Below, in pieces: positions 15,077 to 23,786 of a DNA stretch of 25,446 nucleotides (position 1 is its first letter; every line of letters begins with the position of its first letter). The notes under the pieces were generated by a model. That model saw only the letters and a list, made by a program, of their open reading frames with translations. It was not told where the DNA came from and made no database searches. A program made the translations under genes and the position numbers. Source of the DNA: an uncultured bacterium. Lineage in GTDB: Bacteria; Actinomycetota; Coriobacteriia; Coriobacteriales; Coriobacteriaceae. The DNA lies in assembly GCA_905215275.1 (NCBI GenBank), contig CAJMPE010000008.1, positions 1-25,446 of the forward strand. Direction: 5' to 3'.

Positions 15077-15129
15077 CATTTCTCCTTTTGATTTCCAGGG
15101 TAGTCTTTTTGGGACGGGGCCCGGACACT

Positions 15130-16128
15130 TTATTCCTCGACCGGCGTGAGCACCATGACGGCGCGCGTATTGCTAAATGACAGCGAACGGCAGGTCACAA
15201 GCGTTACGACCTTGGTTGCCGAAGCGGCACGATCGGTGGCATCGCTCGCCACGGCAGAGGCACCGTCGAGCATCTCGGACAGGTAATTCTTCAGTCCGTC
15301 ATCGCCCTCAAAGTTGGGCGTGCGCGCCTTGGCATACGTGTCCTCGACCACCTTGGTCGCCAGCGGGCGCAACTTATACGTCGCATCACGCGTGATGTAG
15401 TACACGTATTCCATGCTGTCGAACGTCGCCTGATCGGTCGTATCCGAAATCACGTTGAACATCGAACCGTCGTTCATATGATGACCGTAAATCGTGGTCT
15501 GCTGATCCACCATGCCCGGCGCGTTGTCGTCGCTATCCAGGAAGATGGCTCCCGAGGCATTGGCCGTACCGTCGAACAGCGTGTTGAGGTACTTGGAGTT
15601 GTTGTTGGTCTGCACCACGGGGTAGTTGATGTTGGTGCCGGGCGCGTAAATCCAACCCACAACCTCGGGATTTGTCTGGGCCAGCGCATTGAAGTCGACA
15701 ATTGGCACGCCACTGGCGTCCTTGTCGCTCACATATTGCTTTTCGATTTTTTGATACGACTCGCTCGCCTGCATGTAGCCAATCTGCGCGTTGATAAAGA
15801 TGGCGGCCGCAGCAACGATCAGGCCAATGCCGATGATGATGAGCAGAATGGGAATGACGGAGCGGCGCTTTTTGCGCGGCGGCTCGGTATAGCTCGATGG
15901 CGCGGTATGCGCCGAAGAGCGAGGTGACTTCTTGGCCGTACTGTATGACGAAGGGCGATATGCAGCAGGCGTATCCTGACGGCGATGCTTCGCCGGCGTC
16001 ACGGGGCGCGGCGCGCGCGGCTGTTGAGGAGAGGATGTCCGACCCTGCTGCGGCGCGCGGGCTGCTCCCGACTTGGCTGGATCGGAAATCCGAGAAGCCG
16101 AAAAACGCTTTCCCTGATAGTCGGACAT
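15130..16128 (-). CDS. Class B sortase
   Basis: A 332-residue membrane-bound transpeptidase. It has a long basic, proline- and serine-rich cytoplasmic tail (1-89), a transmembrane helix (about 91-113) and an outside catalytic domain. Catalytic residues are visible: His216 in IYGHHM, Cys313 in TLVTC and Arg322 in NTR. The order and the spacing YGHHMNDGSMF fit class B. Sortases of this kind attach proteins to the wall or to each other. AAGGAG lies 5 nt before the ATG. A wall-anchored substrate is encoded nearby (the GH31 protein with IPNTG). The 89-residue tail is unusually long for the family. Confidence 0.88.
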   Translation of the reverse strand: MSDYQGKRFSASRISDPAKSGAARAPQQGRTSSPQQPRAPRPVTPAKHRRQDTPAAYRPSSYSTAKKSPRSSAHTAPSSYTEPPRKKRRSVIPILLIIIGIGLIVAAAAIFINAQIGYMQASESYQKIEKQYVSDKDASGVPIVDFNALAQTNPEVVGWIYAPGTNINYPVVQTNNNSKYLNTLFDGTANASGAIFLDSDDNAPGMVDQQTTIYGHHMNDGSMFNVISDTTDQATFDSMEYVYYITRDATYKLRPLATKVVEDTYAKARTPNFEGDDGLKNYLSEMLDGASAVASDATDRAASATKVVTLVTCRSLSFSNTRAVMVLTPVEE

Positions 16129-16164
16129 GGCTCTCCTTATGCTGCAAATGGACTGGCAGAGCGC

Positions 16165-16629
16165 TTAGGCGTCAGCCATCTCCTGCTTCATCTTCTCGAT
16201 AACCTTGCGGTACTCGGGGTCGCAGGCGCCCAGGATCTGCGTGGCGTAAATGGCAGCGTTCTTGGCACCGTTGATGGCCACACAGGCAACGGGCACGCCC
16301 GAAGGCATCTGCACCATCGACAGCAGCGAGTCCATACCACCCAGATCGCTCGTCTTCATAGGCACGCCGATGACCGGCAGCGGCGTAAACGCGGCCACGA
16401 CACCGCCCAGGTGGGCAGCCTTGCCGGCAGCAGCGATAATCACCTTGATGCCGCGGTCGGCAGCAGTCGAGGCCCACTCATGGACCTTCGCCGGCGTGCG
16501 GTGCGCGCTCGCGATCACGAGCTCGTAGGGCACGCCCAGTGCCTCGAGCTCGGCGGTGCAACCTTCCATAACACCCAGATCGGACTTGGAGCCCATGATG
16601 ATCCCGACAACCGGCTTCTGATCTGCCAT
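16165..16629 (-). CDS. purE: N5-carboxyaminoimidazole ribonucleotide mutase (class I)
   Basis: A 154-residue PurE that moves the carboxyl group of N5-CAIR to C4 in purine synthesis. Family motifs are all present: GIIMGSKSDL near the N-terminus, VIASAHRTP, AAAGKAAHLGGVVAA and PVIGVPM. The ATG at 16629 has AGGAGG 9 nt upstream; a TTG at 16635 would be too close. It stands 3.1 kb from purF, separated by the sortase and MoaE-like genes, and no purK is in view. The gene probably begins a unit that continues into the sortase gene, 36 nt downstream. Confidence 0.93.
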   Translation of the reverse strand: MADQKPVVGIIMGSKSDLGVMEGCTAELEALGVPYELVIASAHRTPAKVHEWASTAADRGIKVIIAAAGKAAHLGGVVAAFTPLPVIGVPMKTSDLGGMDSLLSMVQMPSGVPVACVAINGAKNAAIYATQILGACDPEYRKVIEKMKQEMADA

Positions 16630-16680
16630 AAACAAAGACCTCCTGTTGAGAGCGGCGACGCGACGGATCCGCGACCCTTA

Positions 16681-16698
16681 ACTACTGAGAGTAGTATA
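16681..16698 (-). promoter_or_regulatory. Candidate purE -10 box overlapped by a palindrome
   Basis: TATACT on the minus strand (16698-16693) lies about 63 nt upstream of purE. A perfect palindrome ACTACT-gag-AGTAGT (16681-16695) overlaps it and the predicted start of transcription, an arrangement seen in operators. No good -35 box is visible, partly because the long palindrome element begins just upstream. Confidence 0.35.
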
Positions 16699-16724
16699 GC
16701 TGCTCCCGTCCCTGCGGTCTTTGT

Positions 16725-16852
16725 GGCGCTTCGCGGGCGGGCCAGGCTTTATCTTCACTCCGGTTGCTTCGCAAAGTCGTTCAGATAAAGCCTGGCCCGC
16801 CCGCAAAGCACCCCTCGACCTACCGGGGATTGCTATGACGTACGTTGGCTGA
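16725..16852 (-). repeat. Palindrome-plus-conserved-block element, copy A (downstream of the GH31 gene)
   Basis: Arms 16725-16754 and 16783-16812 pair over 30 positions, the inner 22 perfectly; on the minus strand the two outer exceptions become G-U pairs, suggesting that strand is the functional one. The 28-nt loop contains a small hairpin (ttgc-ttc-gcaa). The adjacent block 16816-16852 is shared with copy B at 33 of 37 positions. Element order on the minus strand is block, then palindrome. Confidence 0.85.
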
Positions 16853-16865
16853 AATAATAAAGCAA

Positions 16866-16895
16866 TGCCCGCCGTCCTTGACGGAGCGGCGGGCA
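16866..16895 (-). terminator. Intrinsic terminator of the GH31 gene
   Basis: TGCCCGCCG (16866-16874) and CGGCGGGCA (16887-16895) pair perfectly, with TCC/GGA extending the stem inside. The minus-strand tail ttgctttattatt is moderately T rich. It starts 24 nt beyond the stop codon. Confidence 0.75.
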
Positions 16896-16918
16896 CGTTT
16901 GCTTAGTTGTCGCTGGGA

Positions 16919-19900
16919 CTACTCAGCCTTATTACGACGGTGGAAGAAGGCACCGATCGCGGCGATGATGGCTCCAAGGCCACCGATGGTCGCGACGGTT
17001 GCCGCCGTTTGGTCGCCAGTATTGGGGATCGCCGAACCGTTCTTTTTGCCGCTCTGGGCCTTGTCGCCTGCGGGCTTGCCCGCCTGGCCGCCGCCGTTCG
17101 AGCCGTTGCCGGAACCCTGGTTGCCCGAGCCGCCCTGGTTGCCGGAGTCGGCATCCTTAAGGCCCTCGATGGCCAGCTTGAGCTGGTCATAGGCCGCCTG
17201 GAGCTGGGCGTCGGAAGCATTCTCATCACCCAAGACATCCTCGGCGTAGGTAATGGCATCCGTCAGGGCCTTGACAGACTCGGCCGTCTTTCCCTTGGTG
17301 TCAGTCTCCTTCGCCTGCTTGACCAAGGCCTTGAGCTGCTTCTTGGTCGGGTTCTCGACCGGGGTCACCGGAGTCTTCTCAAGCGCGTCGCGAGCACTCT
17401 CGAGTGCCTTGAGTGCCTGGTCGACCTCGTCCTGCGTGGCGTTCTCGTCGCTCAGGATGGCGCGGGCGCTCGCCAAGGCATTCTGGAACGCGGTCCAGGA
17501 AGCCTCGGTGTAGTCGCTGGCCTTAAGGTCGCCGGCTGCAACCTCGGCATCAACCTTTTCAATCGCGGCAGTGAGGTCGTCCTTCGCCACCGGATTGGGA
17601 ACGGCCGTACCGTAGAACTTGAGCTCCGCCATGCTGCAGTAGGCGTCAACGCTGCCACCGCCGGCGTGGAGCACCTTGACGGTCACGTAGCGACCGCGCG
17701 CGGCACCAAAGCTCATCTGCTTCCAGTCGCCACGGTCGGTGAGCACGCGGCCGTCGTTGTCGAAGGTAAACGTACCCATCGACGTGGCGGTGCCCATCTC
17801 ATAACCGTCGGCAGTGTCGGAGACCAGCACCTCGGCCTCAAAGATATCGCCGTTCATGCCGCCGTCCTGGCGCGGCAGGAACGTGACGTCGGTGAGATCG
17901 TAGTCGCGGCCCAGGTCGACGGTCAGGTGCTGGGGCATACCGGTCTTATTAGCATAGTCGCTGTGCCAGAGCGTCTGCTCATCGCCGTCAAGAGCGTTGA
18001 CGGCGTTGCTGCCCTCATAGTCGGCCTCGCTCGAGAAGCCGGTCACCTTGACGTTCTCGCGGTTCTCGGGCGTGTTGATGAGGCTCTTCTCATCGACGGG
18101 GCGCATCTTGAGGCCGTCGATTGCCTGCTCGATCTTGGCCGTGGCGTCTGCGACATCCTTCTTGCTATAGCTGCCCTGGCCGCCATCGAGGAGCTTCTGA
18201 GCCGCCTCGACCGCAGCGGTGAGGGCTGCATAGGAATCCTTGGTGTAGACGGACTCGCTGTAGCCCGCGGCCTTGGAAAGCGCTGCCATGAGCGCAGAGG
18301 TGTCGACACCAGCCTTGACCTCGACCCCATAGGATGCGGTCCTGGAGGGATCGAGCACCGACGCCACCGTGATCGTTGCCTTGCCGGCCTTGTTGGCGCG
18401 CAGGTAGTAGCTCACGCTATCGCCGGCCTGGACAGCGGAGACGCTCACCACAGAAGGATCGGAGCTCTCGACCGTCACATAGGGGTAGCCGGCGCTCTCG
18501 GGCGTGGCCTTGGCGTCGACGAGCGTCACATCGCCCTCGAAGAACTCGATCTGGTTCTTGCCCAGTTCGACACCCTCGATGGCCTCGACACCCTGTGTGT
18601 AGTTGAAGTTGATCTCGCGCAGCGTGAGCATCTGGTCACCCGATGCCTCAAGCGGCGTGATCTCGACCTTGGTCGCCTTCTTGCCCTTGTTCTCGGCAGA
18701 GAGGCCAAAGGCGTAGCGAGCCTGATAGGAATCAAAGCTTCCGCCCGAGAACTCCTGGGTCGAGCCGTCCTCGAACGTCACGACGGACTTAATCTTCTGC
18801 ACGGTGCCGTTGCCACCGTTGCGGTTAACGACCTCGACGCTATCGAGTTTCGACGGCGTCTTGAAGGCGAACGTCATCGTGGCGGGCAGCTTGACGTAGG
18901 TCGGCATCTTGCCGTCGATCCAGTTGGGCCCATAGTTCCACAGGAACTCGAAGTCGTTGCCGCCCTCATTGTTGTCGAACAGTCCGTCATAGCTCTTCTG
19001 CTGGATGAGCTTCTCGACGTTGGTGCCGTCGTCGGTGGGGAGCTCGTCGTTGGTCATCGTGATGTCAAAGGCGTCGCGGCCGTACTCGGACTTGGTGGGC
19101 TGCGGGACACTGGGCATCGTCACGGTGCCATCACTCACGAACTCGAGCGCGTCGCACGCCGGGCCGACGAGCCAAGACGTCGAGGGCAGCTCGACCTTGC
19201 CGGACGTCTTAGCCTTGAGTTTGAAGCTCGCGACCACACCAGTACTGTTGAAGAGCTTGGCGTCGCCGCGGTTGGCGAAGGCCAGGTTGATGGTCTGGTG
19301 GCCATCCGTGAACTGCACTTTCTCGCGCGAGAGGTTCTCCATGCCCGCCGTCGACGCATCCTGCGCGATGCTCTCGGAGACATACTCAAACTGGTCGCTG
19401 TTGAAGTTGACGAGCGCACCGAGCGCGTTGATGTTCTCGGCGTCGGTGGCGTAGACGTCGACCGTGATCTCGTCGCCGGCCTCGACCTCCATCTTGCTCG
19501 GGATCACCGCGAGGGTGCCAGCAGCCTTGCCCTTTTGCTTGGTGCCGCCGTCGAGCGCCGCCATGGTGAAGGAGTAGTCGTACACGTCGTAGACGCCGTT
19601 GCCGTTGAGGTCGGCGAAGTGGGCGCGGATCTGGGAGTCGAACGTCGAGGTGTCGGGCTCGCGGTTCTCAAGACCCAGGTAATTCTTCATGTTGGAGTAG
19701 TCGCCGTCGGAGACCGTGGCCTTGTTGAGGTTGGAGCCCACAGCGAAGCCGTCCGTGCCGTCGGTCTTGTAGATGGCGATCTCGGAGGCGGAGAAGAAGT
19801 TGCCCACGGACGCGAGCGGCGTCATACGCACGTAGCGCGCGGCCACGGCGCCGTCGAACGCCACCGTCTTGCAAGCGGCGGAGCGATCCCAGTCGACCTC

Positions 19901-22900
19901 CTGCGTCGTCCAATGCACGCCGTCGAGGCTCGTCTCGATGCGCATCTTGGTCACAGTGCCGTTACCGGCATCATCGCGCGGATAGTACTCGAGCTTGTCG
20001 AGCTTGTAAGCGCGACCGTAGTCAACGGTAAGCGCCTTGCCCAGATCGTTGCCACCGGAGTGGAAACCGCCGTCGCCCGACTGGAACTCATGGTCGAAGG
20101 CGAGTTCGGCCTTATGGCTACCGTAGAGCGAGCCCTCCCAAGTGATTTCCTCGGCCTCAGGCACGTTCCGCCACGGGTCGAGCGCAGAGTTCGCCTCAAG
20201 CACGTCGCTCCATGCGGAGTAGCCATCGGCGTTGCGCGAACGAATCTGGTAGGTATGCTTGCTGTTGTAGGCAAGATCGGTATGCGTGAATTCTGCCGCA
20301 TCGCCCACGGCGAACACAGTGCCGTCGACCTTAAGGTCGTAGGAGGTAGCACCATCGACCTTCCCCCAAGTGAGCTTAATGCTCGTGGGGGTCGTGGCGT
20401 CCTCGGGGGCAGCAAAGTTCGCGGGTGCGGAGAGGTTCTCGTTGAAGCGGTCGGCCGCGAGCGTGGCATCGGCGTTCACGAAATCGCCCAGTTCGAGCGT
20501 CTGCGCTGCCGTGGCGACATCGGTCTTCGCGAACTTGACGTAGACCTTGGGATTCGTGGTGATCTTGGTGTTGTTGAAGCTCTCGCCCTGCTCGGCCTCG
20601 GTGCTGCCTGCGTCGCTACCGTAGTGGTTGAGGTTGGGGGTCTCGTTGTAGAAGTAGACCGCCTGGCCGGCCTCGGGGGTCGCGGCGTCAAAGGCCTCCT
20701 GCGAGTCGACCTCAACCACGTTGAGCGCGGATCCGCCGTTCTTGGCGGAGACGCTCGTGGGCTTGGCGGAGACGTTGGCCACAAAGGTCGTGGTGCGGTT
20801 GGAGTCGTAACCGCTGTAGCCGCCCCGCGATGTCTCGGCGGTAAAGGTCGCCGTGCCGCCCACCACGCTCGACTTATAGACGGTGCTCACATGCTCACCG
20901 TAGGAAATATTGTCGATTGTGCCGTAGGAATCGTCCTCGGTCGTGTTGTTCTCGATGGAGGAGCCGTCATCCTCGTACTGCGTAAAGCTGCCCTCACCCT
21001 CGGTGGCGAAGAACTCGACGATACGCTGGCTGCGATTGGTGCCCTTGGTGTTGGTCTCGGTCACGGCCTCGGGGTTGTTGTTCTCGGCGTACATCGGCAC
21101 GATGGCGTTTGCCTTAACAAAGAGTGGCAGCTTCCAAAGCGGAGCCTCGTAGTTGTTGAGGACCTGACCGCCGCGGTACTGCTTGCCCGAGAAGTAGTCA
21201 ATCCAGATGGTGGGATTCTCGTCGGTACCGTAGTTGGGCAGGTAGATACCGTTGCGGACATCGTTGCCGTTCTCATCTGCCTGGGTATCCTGATACACCG
21301 GTGCCACCAGGAAGTTCTCACCGAACATGTACTGGTACTGCGTCGAGGTGCTTGCGGCGTACTCGGAGTTGTCGGAAAGCAGCATGGCGCGGATCATGGG
21401 AAGGCCGGTATCGCCGTTGCCCGTGTCGATGTTGGCCGCCGAGGCCGCGCTCGTGTAGATATAGGGCATGAGTTGTGCTTTGAGCTTGAGATAGAAGCGC
21501 GAGATGCCCGTATAGGGATCGCCGTGCGTCATGGGCGACTTGCGGTAGGTGCCCCAACCGTCCATGTCAAGCATAGAGGGCGTGAATGTCTTCCACTGGT
21601 AGTCGCGAGCGGAGATGATGGGATCGCCACCAAAGATGCCGTCCATATCGGAGCCGATGTTGGGGTTGCCCGAGAGGCTCTGGCCGATATACGTGGGGAT
21701 ATGGAAGCGAATGTACTCCCAGTTACCGCCGTACTGGTCGCCGGTCCAGATGCCGCCAAAGCGCTGCGTGCCGGCCCAGCCGTCAAGCGTGATGATGTTG
21801 GGGCGCTTGTTGGCGCCGGTGGTCACGGTGTCATAGGCCGTCTTGATGCCGTTGAGGCCAAAGGAGTAGCCGGAGCCGACCCAAGCGACGTCGGTCTTGA
21901 GCGTGGTGATGCCACCAGTCTTGACCTCAGAATCGAAATCGCGCAGCAGATGCCACGGGGTCTCGGAGTTGCTATCGGGCTCGAGGTTCGACTGGGTCCA
22001 GAGACCGGTGCTCACGCCCTTGGAGTTGGCATACTCGGTGAACTTCTTAAGATTGTCGACGTTGGCGCGCACGGCGTTGAGGCGCTCGGCAGAACTCGTT
22101 CCGTCGGAGTTGACGCCGCCGGTCTTGTAGTAACCGTTCTGGCCGTAGCCAGCACCGTAACCGTCGTTCGGCAGGAACCAGCCGAGCGGCATGTCGTTGT
22201 CCTCGTAGTCATCGATAACCTGCCGGGCGGAGAACTGGCGGTCGAAATCGGTCGCCTTCATGTTCTCGGTATCAACCGTAGGGCCCTCACCGTTGAGCGT
22301 CTCGGCCGCAAGCGTGCCGTCGAGCTTGTAGCCCGTCGACATGCCGGACTCGTATTTAACGTCGCCCTTCTCACTCGAGGACTTGCTGCCCTTGGTCTCC
22401 CACTTCTTCTGACCCGAGGTCGTTGACCAGCCATCACGGTTATAGGCATTAAGATGACCCAGGTAGAAACCGTACTCGGGCAGCAGCACCGGATTGCCGG
22501 TCACCTTGTAGTAGTCCTGCAGCATCTCGGTTGCCACGTTCGAGGCGCCCTCGTTGGTCGCCACGAAGTAATAGGCATCAAACTCATTCTCGTTGTGCAA
22601 AGTCGTGACCGTCGATGAGTCCGTGGAACCGAAGTCGTAGGAACCCTCTGCAAACGTGTTTCGGAGCACGCCGTAGCCGTCGCTCGTCCAATAGAACGGG
22701 TTGGGCGAGGCAACGCCGCCATCGGTCCAGTTGTTAGTGTTGGAGATGGCGATGGTCTGGTTGGTGTGCAGGAAGCGGCCGTTCTGGGTGCCGCCGCCAA
22801 AGAAGTTCTCGGACTTCTCCTTGGCGAGCGTCTGGACGGTACCCTTCTTATCAAGGTCGAGGGGCGCGGACTCAGAAACCACGCCACGGTCGCCTGACTT

Positions 22901-23329
22901 GATACTCATCTTGCCAGTCGCCTTGTCCAGGATCACGGTCGCCTTTCCGCCGGTGATCTCGATAGCGTCGCCCTTGTCGGCAACCGTCGCACTCGGCTTG
23001 CTGTAGGCGTCCGAAGTATCGGGCTGAGCCTGGATCTTAGCCGTGTGGGACTTACCGCGCGGCGTGGCGTACTCGGAAAACTCACCCTTGGGGTCGACGT
23101 TATAGCGGAAAATACCGTCCTCGAGGAACGTAATACGGCCCTTGATGCCGTCAGCGAAATCGATGTCGACGACGTTCGAGGCATACTGAGACACGGTAGC
23201 TGAGTCGACGCCCTTGAGTGGCGTGGCAATCGCCTGCTGGGGATTGGCAAACACGAGCGTCGCTGCAGTGGCAACGAGGACCGCGCTTCCCTTCACCCAC
23301 CGTTTCGTAAAAATGGAATTCCTACGCAC
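16919..23329 (-). CDS. Giant secreted, wall-anchored multimodular glycoside hydrolase family 31 protein
   Basis: 2136 residues. A signal peptide (1-36, AIA/T cut) leads to a GH31 region (about 50-800). The likely nucleophile is D480 (LKTDVAWVG) and the likely acid/base D531 (WTGDQYGG); IGSDMDGIFGG follows (558-568). Next come FN3 (about 965-1047), a CBM32-like domain (1060-1190), a dockerin-type calcium loop DLNGNGVYDVYDYS (about 1238), a cohesin-like domain (1268-1400), a second CBM32-like domain (1414-1577), an Ig-like domain (1580-1670), a FIVAR repeat (1674-1741), a third CBM32 (1757-1908), two more FIVAR repeats (1914-1987, 1992-2062), a Gly/Asn linker, and the sorting signal IPNTG (2101-2105) with hydrophobic tail and RR. 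The start is GTG with AAGGAG 5 nt upstream. The motifs recall the GH31 alpha-N-acetylgalactosaminidase group, so mucin O-glycans are a possible target; alpha-glucosidase activity remains possible. Confidence 0.9.
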   Translation of the reverse strand: MRRNSIFTKRWVKGSAVLVATAATLVFANPQQAIATPLKGVDSATVSQYASNVVDIDFADGIKGRITFLEDGIFRYNVDPKGEFSEYATPRGKSHTAKIQAQPDTSDAYSKPSATVADKGDAIEITGGKATVILDKATGKMSIKSGDRGVVSESAPLDLDKKGTVQTLAKEKSENFFGGGTQNGRFLHTNQTIAISNTNNWTDGGVASPNPFYWTSDGYGVLRNTFAEGSYDFGSTDSSTVTTLHNENEFDAYYFVATNEGASNVATEMLQDYYKVTGNPVLLPEYGFYLGHLNAYNRDGWSTTSGQKKWETKGSKSSSEKGDVKYESGMSTGYKLDGTLAAETLNGEGPTVDTENMKATDFDRQFSARQVIDDYEDNDMPLGWFLPNDGYGAGYGQNGYYKTGGVNSDGTSSAERLNAVRANVDNLKKFTEYANSKGVSTGLWTQSNLEPDSNSETPWHLLRDFDSEVKTGGITTLKTDVAWVGSGYSFGLNGIKTAYDTVTTGANKRPNIITLDGWAGTQRFGGIWTGDQYGGNWEYIRFHIPTYIGQSLSGNPNIGSDMDGIFGGDPIISARDYQWKTFTPSMLDMDGWGTYRKSPMTHGDPYTGISRFYLKLKAQLMPYIYTSAASAANIDTGNGDTGLPMIRAMLLSDNSEYAASTSTQYQYMFGENFLVAPVYQDTQADENGNDVRNGIYLPNYGTDENPTIWIDYFSGKQYRGGQVLNNYEAPLWKLPLFVKANAIVPMYAENNNPEAVTETNTKGTNRSQRIVEFFATEGEGSFTQYEDDGSSIENNTTEDDSYGTIDNISYGEHVSTVYKSSVVGGTATFTAETSRGGYSGYDSNRTTTFVANVSAKPTSVSAKNGGSALNVVEVDSQEAFDAATPEAGQAVYFYNETPNLNHYGSDAGSTEAEQGESFNNTKITTNPKVYVKFAKTDVATAAQTLELGDFVNADATLAADRFNENLSAPANFAAPEDATTPTSIKLTWGKVDGATSYDLKVDGTVFAVGDAAEFTHTDLAYNSKHTYQIRSRNADGYSAWSDVLEANSALDPWRNVPEAEEITWEGSLYGSHKAELAFDHEFQSGDGGFHSGGNDLGKALTVDYGRAYKLDKLEYYPRDDAGNGTVTKMRIETSLDGVHWTTQEVDWDRSAACKTVAFDGAVAARYVRMTPLASVGNFFSASEIAIYKTDGTDGFAVGSNLNKATVSDGDYSNMKNYLGLENREPDTSTFDSQIRAHFADLNGNGVYDVYDYSFTMAALDGGTKQKGKAAGTLAVIPSKMEVEAGDEITVDVYATDAENINALGALVNFNSDQFEYVSESIAQDASTAGMENLSREKVQFTDGHQTINLAFANRGDAKLFNSTGVVASFKLKAKTSGKVELPSTSWLVGPACDALEFVSDGTVTMPSVPQPTKSEYGRDAFDITMTNDELPTDDGTNVEKLIQQKSYDGLFDNNEGGNDFEFLWNYGPNWIDGKMPTYVKLPATMTFAFKTPSKLDSVEVVNRNGGNGTVQKIKSVVTFEDGSTQEFSGGSFDSYQARYAFGLSAENKGKKATKVEITPLEASGDQMLTLREINFNYTQGVEAIEGVELGKNQIEFFEGDVTLVDAKATPESAGYPYVTVESSDPSVVSVSAVQAGDSVSYYLRANKAGKATITVASVLDPSRTASYGVEVKAGVDTSALMAALSKAAGYSESVYTKDSYAALTAAVEAAQKLLDGGQGSYSKKDVADATAKIEQAIDGLKMRPVDEKSLINTPENRENVKVTGFSSEADYEGSNAVNALDGDEQTLWHSDYANKTGMPQHLTVDLGRDYDLTDVTFLPRQDGGMNGDIFEAEVLVSDTADGYEMGTATSMGTFTFDNDGRVLTDRGDWKQMSFGAARGRYVTVKVLHAGGGSVDAYCSMAELKFYGTAVPNPVAKDDLTAAIEKVDAEVAAGDLKASDYTEASWTAFQNALASARAILSDENATQDEVDQALKALESARDALEKTPVTPVENPTKKQLKALVKQAKETDTKGKTAESVKALTDAITYAEDVLGDENASDAQLQAAYDQLKLAIEGLKDADSGNQGGSGNQGSGNGSNGGGQAGKPAGDKAQSGKKNGSAIPNTGDQTAATVATIGGLGAIIAAIGAFFHRRNKAE

Positions 23330-23654
23330 CTGGACTCCTTCCCTCCGACATGCGGAAGCGTCGCGGACGCACGCCCTGCAGCATGGGCGAACGCATCAAA
23401 CGGGGGGGTGTTCGGTACATTCCGCGCAGTGGTCCCACCCGTTACCAAGGGGTCAACTGGTAGTAACCAGATATCCACCTATTAGGTTTAATCAGCATAC
23501 GGGAGCAGTTGCACAACCAAGTTCGGAATTCTCCCAGTGGTATTAAAATGATCGTCAATGGCAAGGTGGGCTAAATAAGCCATACCAATTGGTTCTTCAG
23601 TCAAATATCAATTAAGCAAAAATGTACTGTTTATCTGGTATCACACAGACCGTA

Positions 23655-23753
23655 CCTTTCTCTCGGGAACTGGGCTTCGCGAAGTTTCCCGAGAGAAAGG
23701 CTCAGCCGCCACCCTGCGACCTACCGGATATTGCCATGACGTACGTTGACTGA
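23655..23753 (-). repeat. Palindrome-plus-conserved-block element, copy B (upstream of the GH31 gene)
   Basis: CCTTTCTCTCGGGAA (23655-23669) and TTCCCGAGAGAAAGG (23686-23700) form a perfect 15-bp stem whose 16-nt loop contains CTTCGCGAAG. After 16 nt comes the 37-nt block 23717-23753, 33 of 37 identical to the block of copy A and in the same orientation. The palindrome sequence itself is unrelated to that of copy A apart from GCTTCGC in the loop. Confidence 0.85.
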
Positions 23754-23786
23754 TTTGGTTTGGAAAAAAGGTTGATGGAGAGTGAT

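Noticed and set aside
16725..16812. Palindrome of copy A as a plain transcription terminator
   Set aside because: There is no T run on either side, the 30-position stem is too long, and a separate terminator for the GH31 gene lies at 16866-16895.
16907..22426. An 1839-residue open frame on the plus strand, antisense to the GH31 gene
   Set aside because: Its composition (Gly, Val, Leu, Arg, His and Asp rich, no domains) is that expected from the reverse frame of a high-GC gene; the opposite frame has a signal peptide, catalytic motifs and a sorting signal.
16725..23753. The palindromic elements as integron attC sites
   Set aside because: There is no integrase gene, the conserved block lies outside the palindrome rather than at its two ends, and the enclosed gene is far larger than a usual cassette.
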